Origin: Pedobacter psychroterrae
Lineage (GTDB): Bacteria > Bacteroidota > Bacteroidia > Sphingobacteriales > Sphingobacteriaceae
Direction of reading: 5' to 3'
DNA length: 64,000 bases
Assembly: GCF_004331695.1 (NCBI RefSeq)
Contig: NZ_SJSL01000002.1
Coordinates: 930,001 to 994,000, forward strand
The notes under the pieces are model-generated. The model searched no databases. It saw nothing but the letters and a program-made list of their open reading frames with translations, and had not been told where the DNA came from. The position numbers and the translations under genes are program-made. Below, piece by piece: positions 43,354 through 50,543 of this stretch; positions within the stretch are counted from its first letter, which is position 1; every line of letters begins with the position of its first letter.

Positions 43354-45066
43354 ATGAAGATCAAAAATACCAACTATATATTTCTTATTGTGCTGCTGAT
43401 ATGCGGTTCGTGCCAAAAATTGGATCGAGAGTTAGATACTGATTTGACTAAAGATCAATTAGAAACCACCTTTAATAGCTTGCAAAGCCTGTTAACGGGT
43501 GTTTATTCGACCCTCCCATATGGTCTAACCCAATTGGATAGGGCAACGATGGCATCGGCCACAGACGAAGCGGAATTTACCAATGAGATAAATCGCGTTC
43601 AACTTATTAATCAAGGTGCTTGGACGGCAACTAATAATCCAGCGGACGTTTGGGGTGCATTTTACCAAGGAATTCGAAGAGCCAATCTATTCTTAGAAAC
43701 AGCAGATCCAGCAAAGGTAAACTTAGATATATTTAAGGGAACTGCGAATTATCAAATTCGGATTGATGAAATAAAACGCTGGGAATTTGAAGCTCGGTTT
43801 TTGAGGGCATTTTATTATTTCGAGTTAACCAAACGCTATGGAGGGGTTCCAATAATCACCGATTTAGTAGACGAAAATGATGTTGCTAACCTTAAAAGAA
43901 GCACATTAGAAGAGTGTATAAAATTTATTGTTGACGAGTGTGATGTGGCTGCTGCCGGCTTGCCAGTCTCATCGGGTGCTTATGCAACGGTTGAACAAGG
44001 CCGGGCTACAAAAGCGGCCGCATTGGCCTTAAAGTCTAGAGTGCTGTTGTATGCCGCTAGCGATTTGTTTAATAATGCTTCCTGGGCTGCTGCCTATGCT
44101 CAACCGCAACTCATTTCGTTGCCAGCTGGCGATCGTGAACTCAGATGGAAGGCAGCAGCCGACGCAGCAAAAGCCGTTATCGACTTGCAAGCCGTTCCCG
44201 TACTCAATGTTAATACTAATTACCGAACATTATTTACCACCCCCTATGCTACAGGAGTTATTTTTGCCAGGAGAACCGAAGCAAATAACGAGTTTGAACT
44301 TGCTAATTTTTCAGTAGGGTTCGATCGCGGGCAAGGAGGGATTACGCCAAGCCAAAATCTTGTGGATGATTATGAAATCAGAATTGGCACCACATGGGTC
44401 GATTTTGATTGGAATGATGCGACCCATCGTGCAGCTCCCTATGCCAATAGAGATCCAAGACTAGCCTTAACCGTGGTTACCAATGGGTCCTCTTTTCAAT
44501 CAAGAGCCGTCCCAATCCAAACCTTTCCAGGCGGTGTTGATGGAGCGCCTAAGCCAAACGCAACTAAAACAGGCTACTATTTACGGAAGTATGTAAATGA
44601 ATCGACTAATTTAACTACTGGTGTCGGAAACGCGGTACACAGTTGGATCTACTTTCGTATCGAAGAAATTTTCTTAAACTACGCAGAGGCACTAAACGAA
44701 TATGCACCTGGAAATGCTAATATAAAGGTGTATTACGATCGAGTGAGAACCAGAGCGGGTGTTGGTCTATCGGGCTTAAGTACAGCAGAAACTCAGACAA
44801 AGGTGAGAGACCGAATTCGTCGTGAACGAAGAATTGAGTTTGCTTTTGAAGATCATAGAGCTTGGGATACCCGTAGGTGGATGACCGCTACAACGGTATT
44901 GAATACTCCGTTAAGGGGTATAAACGTTGCTAATACGAGTCCTGCTCCAACGTATACCCCTTTTGATTTGGAAGCTAGAGCATTTACCCCAAAAATGTAC
45001 TTGTTTCCTATTCCACTCAACGAATTAAATATTGCCAAAGGCTTGGTTCAAAATCCACTTTGGTAG
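43354..45066 (+). CDS. SusD/RagB-family glycan-binding lipoprotein (second pair)
   Basis: This 570-residue protein has a lipoprotein signal (LLICGSCQKLDRELD, Cys20), FEARFLRAFYYFELTKRYGGV (near residue 150) and the RREEERRIEF-like segment RDRIRRERRIEFAFED close to the C-terminus, ending LVQNPLW. These are the SusD hallmarks. It pairs with the shorter SusC upstream and is followed 19 bp later by a PKD-domain lipoprotein. Confidence 0.94.
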   Translation: MKIKNTNYIFLIVLLICGSCQKLDRELDTDLTKDQLETTFNSLQSLLTGVYSTLPYGLTQLDRATMASATDEAEFTNEINRVQLINQGAWTATNNPADVWGAFYQGIRRANLFLETADPAKVNLDIFKGTANYQIRIDEIKRWEFEARFLRAFYYFELTKRYGGVPIITDLVDENDVANLKRSTLEECIKFIVDECDVAAAGLPVSSGAYATVEQGRATKAAALALKSRVLLYAASDLFNNASWAAAYAQPQLISLPAGDRELRWKAAADAAKAVIDLQAVPVLNVNTNYRTLFTTPYATGVIFARRTEANNEFELANFSVGFDRGQGGITPSQNLVDDYEIRIGTTWVDFDWNDATHRAAPYANRDPRLALTVVTNGSSFQSRAVPIQTFPGGVDGAPKPNATKTGYYLRKYVNESTNLTTGVGNAVHSWIYFRIEEIFLNYAEALNEYAPGNANIKVYYDRVRTRAGVGLSGLSTAETQTKVRDRIRRERRIEFAFEDHRAWDTRRWMTATTVLNTPLRGINVANTSPAPTYTPFDLEARAFTPKMYLFPIPLNELNIAKGLVQNPLW

Positions 45067-45085
45067 GTACAATTTATTAATTAGA

Positions 45086-45892
45086 ATGAAAATGATGAAG
45101 ATATTTAGAGTTATACCGATGTTAACAGCCATCGCTGTGCTGCTTTTCTCCTGTGAAAAAGAAGAGCGTATTGTTGATGCAAACTACCTCCCGCAACAAG
45201 TTTATTTGCCAGCAGCTAATCCAAGTAATGCCCCAACTGGTGTTTACTTTGTAAATTCGGTTGCCGTTCCTGGTCAAACATTTCGATACGTTGTCGATCT
45301 TCCAAACAATAAATTTACCATCCCATTAGCCGTTTACCGTTCGGGTGTAGATAGGAAGGGAACCGTTACCGCTAACCTAACGGTGAACTCAGATACAGTT
45401 TCGAAACTGTTACAGGTGCAAGGAAAGTTCCCAGCTGGTACCGAGGCATTACCTTCAGATAAATTTGCGTTAACACCCACAGTTTTCATTGGCGATGGAG
45501 CAGATATATCTACCTTTTCTTTACAGGTAGACCTCAATCATTTAAGAGCAAATCTGGCAAAAAAATTTGTAATTGCGGTAAAAATCTCAACTAGCTCGGT
45601 AGGCATAGGCAAATTGAGTGATGCAGTTATTTTAATTGATCCTGCTTTTCTAAGCCCAACCGCAAACTTCACAACAACAACAACAAGCGGCAAAATTCTC
45701 AACGTTTCAAATACCTCATTAAATGCCGTTTCATACGCTTGGAATTATGGCGACGGAACCCCTGTTTCCACAAAAAAGGATGATCCGCATACCTACGCGG
45801 CCGCAGGTACTTATGATGTAACACTAACCGCTTTCGGCCCTTTAGGAGACGCAAATAAGTCGGTGAAAACGATTTCTGTGTTAATTAATTAA
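45086..45892 (+). CDS. Surface lipoprotein: DUF1735-like domain plus PKD domain
   Basis: This 268-residue protein starts at ATG 45086 (MKMMKIFRVIP); an in-frame upstream ATG at 45032 lies inside the susD end. A lipobox LLFSC places Cys19 as the lipid anchor. Residues about 30-175 resemble the DUF1735 (BT_3987-type) beta-sandwich. Residues about 185-268 are a PKD domain (AWNYGDGTPVS, THTYAAAGTYDV-like DPHTYAAAGTYDV). As the third gene after susCD it is a probable surface glycan-binding protein. Confidence 0.85.
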   Translation: MKMMKIFRVIPMLTAIAVLLFSCEKEERIVDANYLPQQVYLPAANPSNAPTGVYFVNSVAVPGQTFRYVVDLPNNKFTIPLAVYRSGVDRKGTVTANLTVNSDTVSKLLQVQGKFPAGTEALPSDKFALTPTVFIGDGADISTFSLQVDLNHLRANLAKKFVIAVKISTSSVGIGKLSDAVILIDPAFLSPTANFTTTTTSGKILNVSNTSLNAVSYAWNYGDGTPVSTKKDDPHTYAAAGTYDVTLTAFGPLGDANKSVKTISVLIN

Positions 45893-45916
45893 ATCGACTT
45901 AAAAATAAGCTGTCGT

Positions 45917-46510
45917 ATGTTAGAAAGGAGGCAATTCATTAAAATGTGTCTATAGCTGGAAGTAGTCTGTTACTTGGGCCATCTATTATGCAGCCAATAG
46001 CTTTTTTACCGGCTCGCCAAATGATAAGGTAGTTTTAGGCATCATGGGAGTCAATAGTCGAGGAGATTTTTTGGCTAAGGATTTCGCAAAATTACCCAAT
46101 ATGGAGATCGCGTACGTCTGTGATCCAGACACAAAAGTATTAGCCAGGACCATCGCTTCGATAGAGATGGCTACTGGTAAAAACCACAGGGATTTGCCGA
46201 TGTAAGAAAAATGTTGGAAAGGAAAGATTTCGATGGCATGGCTATCGCGGCACCCGATCATTGGCATGCACCTGCGGCAATTATGGCATTACATGTAGGC
46301 AAGAGCGTATAAGTAGAAAAGCCTTGCAGTCATAATCCAAGAGAAGGGGAAATACTTGTAGAAGCGAGTTTAAAATATAAAGGACTTGTTCAGATGGGTA
46401 GCCAAAGTCGGAGTTTCGATAACGTGAAAGAGATGATCAAAAAGCTTCATACTGGCGCCATTGGTAGAGTATATTGTGCCAGAGGATGGTACACAAATAC
46501 GAGATTATCT
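45917..46510 (+). pseudogene. Gfo/Idh/MocA-family oxidoreductase, truncated with several frameshifts
   Basis: Starting at 45917 with MLERRQFIKM, a Tat-like signal, the reading must switch frames to follow SIAGSSLLLGPSIM and then KVVLGIMGVNSRGDFLA, AIAAPDHWHAPAAIMALHVG and IGRVYCARGWYTN. At least three frameshifts and two in-frame stops (TAG after MCL, TAA in KSV-stop-VEKPC) are present. Homology ends near 46510, where sequence of an oppositely oriented gene begins. Such oxidoreductases are common at the ends of polysaccharide loci. Confidence 0.85.
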
Positions 46511-46846
46511 ATTGGGAGAGGTACATTCCGGACCTGTAAGCAGTCCATCCTCAAAAACCATCTCAAACTGGGGGCTAAGGGAAGTAAGATCATAAAAGTC
46601 ACTCGCTTTATGACCAAAATCGAGGAAGAAATTATCAATAATATCTGGCAGCCAATACCAGCTTGGGCCCATATCAAATACATAGCCATTTTCTGTTGCA
46701 AACTGTCTGGCTCTTCGTCCGCGTTGAGGATGCTTTTCATAAACATGCACTTCATTACCAGCTTGCGCGGCATAAGCTGTCGCCGAAAGACCGGAGATTC
46801 CTGCACCAATGGTAGCTATCGTCTTTTTTGAATCTGATATGTGCAT
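46505..46846 (-). pseudogene. crtI: Phytoene desaturase (crtI) N-terminal fragment
   Basis: This 113-residue frame begins MHISDSKKTIATIGAGISGL, the FAD-binding dinucleotide motif. It continues with GYVFDMGPSWYWLPDIIDNF and LSPQFEMVFEDG, the N-terminal quarter of CrtI-type phytoene desaturases. Homology ends near residue 103 (about 46538), and the last 10 residues come from the joined Gfo/Idh-side sequence. A full CrtI is about 490 residues, so this copy should be inactive. Confidence 0.85.
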
Positions 46847-46879
46847 AAAGGTGTATTAGCGATTGTCGAATTCAGCTTC

Positions 46880-47287
46880 TTAGTTTCCCCTATAGGTAGA
46901 ATAACCATAAGGACTCAAGGTGATCGGTACATGACAATGCTGATCATCTTTTATTTCAAAAACCACTTCAATGAAAGGATAAAAAGAATTCTGTTTTAAG
47001 CTTTTGAAATAGGGTTCAATAAAATACGTCAATTTAAAAATCGATTTATTTTCTTTCATAAGGTAAAAAGTTTAGTATGCATCCTTCTGATTTGTTTTAC
47101 TTTCGGCGATAAATTTCCATATGACATCAGCAGTTTGTTTTTCTAGCCTGATCAGCACGCCGGAAGCAGGCAGTCCCGGGGATATGTCAAGTATGTGACT
47201 AGAGAATTGAAATTTTTGATTCTGAGCAATACCAGAAAGTGTAAAAAAGCCAACTAAAATAACTAAAAGTGAAAGTTTTTTAAACGT
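46880..47287 (-). pseudogene. 5-hydroxyisourate hydrolase (transthyretin-like), broken
   Basis: On the minus strand from about 47287 a signal-like start (FKKLSLLVILVGFF) is followed by SHILDISPGLPASGVLIRL, the HIUase N-terminus. After NQKDAY comes an in-frame TAA, and the same frame continues FKLTYFIEPYFKS, IEVVFEIKDDQHCHVPITLS and ends YGYSTYRGN, the HIUase C-terminal signature. The expected ATG is ACG. A start-codon loss plus a nonsense codon make this a pseudogene of about 135 codons. The second half alone (ATG 47059) would give 59 residues. Confidence 0.82.
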
Positions 47288-47297
47288 AATTTATATT

Positions 47298-47969
47298 TTA
47301 ATTATTTTTTAATAAAAAATCATTGTAAGCAACATGGATAAGCTGATCTGGTTCTATATTTTTAGCATATATAGCTTGATGAAAGCGATCCAATTTCTGA
47401 AGTATTTTAATCAATTGTGTTTTTTCAGCATCACTAAGGTTTCCGGTAACAATTTGACTGGCTTGCTTTATTTTCCCCATAATTTCTTCCAGTGCTTCAA
47501 TTCCCTTAGCTGTAATAGAAATGATTTTACTCCTTTTATCTGCTGAAGAATCGCTTTGTTGTATCCAGCCTTGACCAATCAGTCGGTTGATAATTTGCAT
47601 ACCTACAGGTTTTTCTTGGATGTTCTTTTTAATCAACTCTGTTTTTGTCATTGATCCAAAGGCTTTTAGGTTAATTAAATATATAAAATCTTCTTGAGTG
47701 CTGAATGCCGAATCGTGTATGGCGGATTTGGAGTAGGTTTTTGCATATCTGTTAAGGTGAACAATTAAGGTGCTGATTTCGCTCTCCGGAATCCTGCCAT
47801 TTTCCTTTCCTTCCCAATCGAGCTCATTGTATAAATGGTCTGTTTTTCTCTCATTATCATAAATCCAACTTTTAAACCCTGTCAGATCTTTTGTATGAGA
47901 TTTGGAATCCACCATAGTGTCAAATTTTTCAATAAGGTCGATAACTTGTTTAATGAGCTGATAGTTCAT
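47298..47969 (-). CDS. MarR-family transcriptional regulator
   Basis: This 223-residue protein has an extended N-terminus (about 90 residues) and a C-terminal winged helix-turn-helix: MTKTELIKKNIQEKPVGMQI followed by INRLIGQGWIQQ, typical MarR recognition elements. It is divergent from folE. A perfect inverted repeat in the spacer overlaps its own -7 element and lies just upstream of the folE one, so it probably represses both. Inducers of MarR proteins are small molecules or oxidants; none can be named here. Confidence 0.87.
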   Translation of the reverse strand: MNYQLIKQVIDLIEKFDTMVDSKSHTKDLTGFKSWIYDNERKTDHLYNELDWEGKENGRIPESEISTLIVHLNRYAKTYSKSAIHDSAFSTQEDFIYLINLKAFGSMTKTELIKKNIQEKPVGMQIINRLIGQGWIQQSDSSADKRSKIISITAKGIEALEEIMGKIKQASQIVTGNLSDAEKTQLIKILQKLDRFHQAIYAKNIEPDQLIHVAYNDFLLKNN

Positions 47970-47996
47970 GATAAAAAATAAATTTATTTTAGTTTA

Positions 47997-48004
47997 CAAA
48001 TATA
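47997..48004 (-). promoter_or_regulatory. -7 element of the marR promoter
   Basis: On the minus strand TATATTTG is a perfect TAnnTTTG match 28 bp upstream of the MarR start. It overlaps the left edge of the palindrome at 48002-48026, suggesting autorepression. Confidence 0.6.
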
Positions 48005-48026
48005 CTATAATATCAAATTATAGTAT
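48002..48026. promoter_or_regulatory. Perfect 10+10-bp palindrome, probable MarR operator
   Basis: ATACTATAAT and ATTATAGTAT are exact inverted repeats separated by ATCAA. The site lies in the 195-bp divergent spacer, overlapping the marR -7 element and 18 bp upstream of the folE -7 element. Size and placement match a MarR dimer operator. Confidence 0.72.
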
Positions 48027-48043
48027 TATTAAAAACTAAATAA

Positions 48044-48051
48044 TACATTTG
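48044..48051 (+). promoter_or_regulatory. -7 element (TACATTTG) of the folE operon
   Basis: TACATTTG is a perfect TAnnTTTG match 114 bp upstream of the folE start. The palindrome upstream would cover the -33 region, consistent with repression. Confidence 0.6.
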
Positions 48052-48164
48052 TGTACTAATTTTTTGTTTTTTAGTATATAATTGTATTAATATTTAATTG
48101 CGTTAAAATTTGCAATATCAAGTTGCAACAGACTTCAATACCACATACCAAACTATGATTTTCA

Positions 48165-48827
48165 ATGAATAATAATAACAATATCCAAATAACAACTGAC
48201 TTTGAAGCCGCTGTACATGCGTCTTTCTTCGATACACCAATGCGGGTTGATGCATTTGAATTAGATGACGATACTAAAATCGAATTGATACAAAAGCACT
48301 TTGCTGCTATCATGCACACACTCGGTCTTGATCTGAGCGATGATAGCCTAAAGGATACTCCGAAAAGGGTAGCAAAAATGTACGTCAAAGAAATATTCAG
48401 GGGGCTTAATCCGGAAAATAAACCGGTTGTAACATTGTTTAAAAATCCATTTAGCTACAACCAGATGTTGGTGGAGAGAAACATAAGTGTTTACAGCAAT
48501 TGTGAGCATCATTTTGTTCCTATCGTTGGTAAAGCACATGTAGCTTATTTTAGCAACGGGCAAGTCATCGGTTTGTCTAAATTGAACCGGATTGTACAGT
48601 ATTGCTCACAACGGCCGCAAATACAAGAAAGACTCACTAAGCAGATCGCCGACATGATAAAAGAATCGTTGGGAACAGAAGACGTTGCAGTTATTGTTGA
48701 TGCGCATCACCACTGTGTATCCAGCCGTGGGATAAGGGATACCGGTAGCAGTACATTAACAGCCGAATATTGTGGCCGTTTTTTGGATCCTGATGTAAAA
48801 AATGATTTTTTAAGACATATAGGATGA
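48165..48827 (+). CDS. folE: GTP cyclohydrolase I
   Basis: This 220-residue enzyme matches FolE: DTPKRVAKMYV (about residue 64), SNCEHHFVPIVGKAHVAY (zinc Cys and catalytic His), GLSKLNRIVQ and VIVDAHHHCVSSRGIRDT. It converts GTP to 7,8-dihydroneopterin triphosphate. Its position in an operon with SDR, flavin reductase and FAD-enzyme genes, away from folate genes, suggests a dedicated role such as pterin cofactor supply for a light- or stress-response set. Its stop overlaps the SDR start. Confidence 0.95.
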   Translation: MNNNNNIQITTDFEAAVHASFFDTPMRVDAFELDDDTKIELIQKHFAAIMHTLGLDLSDDSLKDTPKRVAKMYVKEIFRGLNPENKPVVTLFKNPFSYNQMLVERNISVYSNCEHHFVPIVGKAHVAYFSNGQVIGLSKLNRIVQYCSQRPQIQERLTKQIADMIKESLGTEDVAVIVDAHHHCVSSRGIRDTGSSTLTAEYCGRFLDPDVKNDFLRHIG

Positions 48828-49543
48828 TGAACTTTGAGGGAAAAAATGTATTGGTGGTCGGTGGGAGTTCTGGTATAGGGCTTTCGCTGGTCAGGTTACT
48901 GGTTATAAATGGCGCAACTGTTTATAACATATCCAGAACTAAGAATGTCAGTTGGCCTGAAGGTATTATGCACTTGTCCCTAGATGTTCTTGGAGATGTT
49001 AGGGCTATAGCAGACTTTCTTCCTGAGCAATTACATGGTTTGGTGTATTCGGTGGGTAGCATTAACCTGAAGCCATTTGCCCGGTTAACCGAGGAAGATT
49101 TTCTAAACGACTACAGGATTAATGTATTGGGTGCGGCTAAGGTTATTTATCAGGCCATCAAATCGCTTAAAGCAGCGCAAAGCGCATCATTAGTGCTCAT
49201 CAGTTCAGCGGCCTCACGCTCAGGTATGAGTTTCCATGCCAGCGTAGCTGCTGCAAAGGGGGCTGTAGAGGGCATGGCGTTATCACTTGCTGCCGAACTG
49301 GCGCCTATAGGTATAAGGGTAAATGTGATAGCGCCCTCCCTTACCGATACCCCATTAGCACAAAAAATTTTGAGTACCACCGAGCGAAGGGAAGCTGCTG
49401 GTAAACGGCATCCTCTGGGGAGGTATGGTTTGCCGGAAGATATTAGTTCGGCGATAGCTTTTCTGTTGGCCGATGAATCGAGCTGGATGACTGGTCAGGT
49501 TATCGGTATAGATGGTGGTTTGGTTAAATTAAAGATAAATTAA
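48824..49543 (+). CDS. SDR-family protein lacking the catalytic Tyr
   Basis: This 239-residue Rossmann protein has VVGGSSGIGLSLV (cofactor motif, residues 11-23) and ends TGQVIGIDGG. At the active site it reads SFHASVAAAKGAVEG, so the YxxxK motif has Val where Tyr is expected, while Lys and the upstream Ser (ISSAAS) remain. It may use different chemistry or have lost reductase activity. It overlaps folE by 4 bp and is followed by the flavin reductase gene after 1 bp, so a pterin substrate is a reasonable guess. Confidence 0.87.
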   Translation: MMNFEGKNVLVVGGSSGIGLSLVRLLVINGATVYNISRTKNVSWPEGIMHLSLDVLGDVRAIADFLPEQLHGLVYSVGSINLKPFARLTEEDFLNDYRINVLGAAKVIYQAIKSLKAAQSASLVLISSAASRSGMSFHASVAAAKGAVEGMALSLAAELAPIGIRVNVIAPSLTDTPLAQKILSTTERREAAGKRHPLGRYGLPEDISSAIAFLLADESSWMTGQVIGIDGGLVKLKIN

Positions 49544-49544
49544 G

Positions 49545-50183
49545 ATGATAGAAATCAAAAGTAGTCACATTTCTGAAATGGAGAATCACTATAGGATCAG
49601 CCTGATCAATAGTTTGGTTGGCTATAAATCGCTAAATTTATTGGGTACCATTAGTAATGATGGCGTTACTAATCTGAGTTTAATTAGTTCGGCTTTTCAT
49701 TTGGGGGCGAATCCTCCACTTTTAGGCATGGTAATCAGACCTGAACGTGGACATAACGATACCCTTAGCAACATTAAGTCAACTGGCCAATATACTTTAA
49801 ATAATGTATTGCCCCAATGGTATAAGCAGGCGCATCAAACCAGTGCAAGCTATCCCTCTGGTGTATCGGAATTTGATTGCTGTGGGTTTAAAAAATATTA
49901 CGTGCCTGGCTTTAAGGCACCTTTTGTGTTTCAATCTACAGTTCGCATTGGCTTGGAACTCGTAGAGATCATCGACATTGAAATGAATGGTACAACCATC
50001 GTGATTGGCGAAATTGTTCAAATATTAGCTAATGATTTCCTGATTGAAGAAGATGGCAATCTGGATCATGTCAAGGCTGGAACAATGACCGTTTCTGGTT
50101 TGGATAGTTACTTTCTTCCCGAGATTGTCGGCCGGTTAGAATATGCGAAACCAGGAAAAGAACCTCAAGAATTAATAAGGTAA
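49545..50183 (+). CDS. Flavin reductase-like FMN-binding split-barrel protein
   Basis: This 212-residue protein has the FMN-binding split-barrel pattern: NLSLISSAFHLGANPPLLGMV (about residues 44-64), RGHNDTLSNIKSTGQYTLN, and a C-terminal beta region. Family members reduce flavins with NAD(P)H or bind FMN for oxidoreduction. It is packed between the SDR gene (1 bp) and the FAD oxidoreductase gene (0 bp), so it belongs to the folE operon. Confidence 0.85.
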   Translation: MIEIKSSHISEMENHYRISLINSLVGYKSLNLLGTISNDGVTNLSLISSAFHLGANPPLLGMVIRPERGHNDTLSNIKSTGQYTLNNVLPQWYKQAHQTSASYPSGVSEFDCCGFKKYYVPGFKAPFVFQSTVRIGLELVEIIDIEMNGTTIVIGEIVQILANDFLIEEDGNLDHVKAGTMTVSGLDSYFLPEIVGRLEYAKPGKEPQELIR

Positions 50184-50489
50184 ATGCATGAAGATAAGGA
50201 TGCGGATGTGATTATCATTGGCGCGGGATTAGCCGGCCTTACCGCTGCCAAAGTTTTAAAGACAGCAGGTAAATCGATTAAGATATTGGAAGCCTCCGAT
50301 AAGGTAGGTGGGCGGATTAAAACAGACGAAGTAAATGGGTTTTTACTTGACAGGGGATTCCAAGTTTTGCTTACTGCTTACCCGGAAGCAAAACGTTTTT
50401 TAGACTATACGGCACTTGATCTTTGCAGATTTGATCCTGGCGCACTGATTTTATCCAAAACTGGTATAAGTAGTGTTGGCGATCTATAA
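50184..50489 (+). pseudogene. FAD-dependent amine-oxidase-like protein, truncated to N-terminal quarter
   Basis: The 101-codon frame encodes DVIIIGAGLAGLTAAKVLK (FAD/NAD dinucleotide motif), EASDKVGGRIKTDEVNGFLL and DRGFQVLLTAYPEAKRF, the start of a protoporphyrinogen-oxidase/amine-oxidase-like protein normally about 420 residues long. It then stops after SVGDL. The remaining three quarters are missing and the DUF2867 gene begins 25-55 bp later, so a deletion is likely. The fragment keeps a clean frame and might still be translated, but it lacks the substrate domain. Confidence 0.8.
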
Positions 50490-50543
50490 TTAAAATAGTT
50501 AGATCCAATTGGGATGGATACAAATATCACTATATTTAAGTAT

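Noticed and set aside
45032..45085. Upstream ATG for the PKD lipoprotein
   Set aside because: It would add 18 residues encoded inside the susD end and hide the lipoprotein signal; ATG 45086 fits better.
46394..46831. 145-codon plus-strand frame
   Set aside because: It is a composite: its first third is genuine Gfo/Idh sequence and the rest is the back strand of the crtI fragment.
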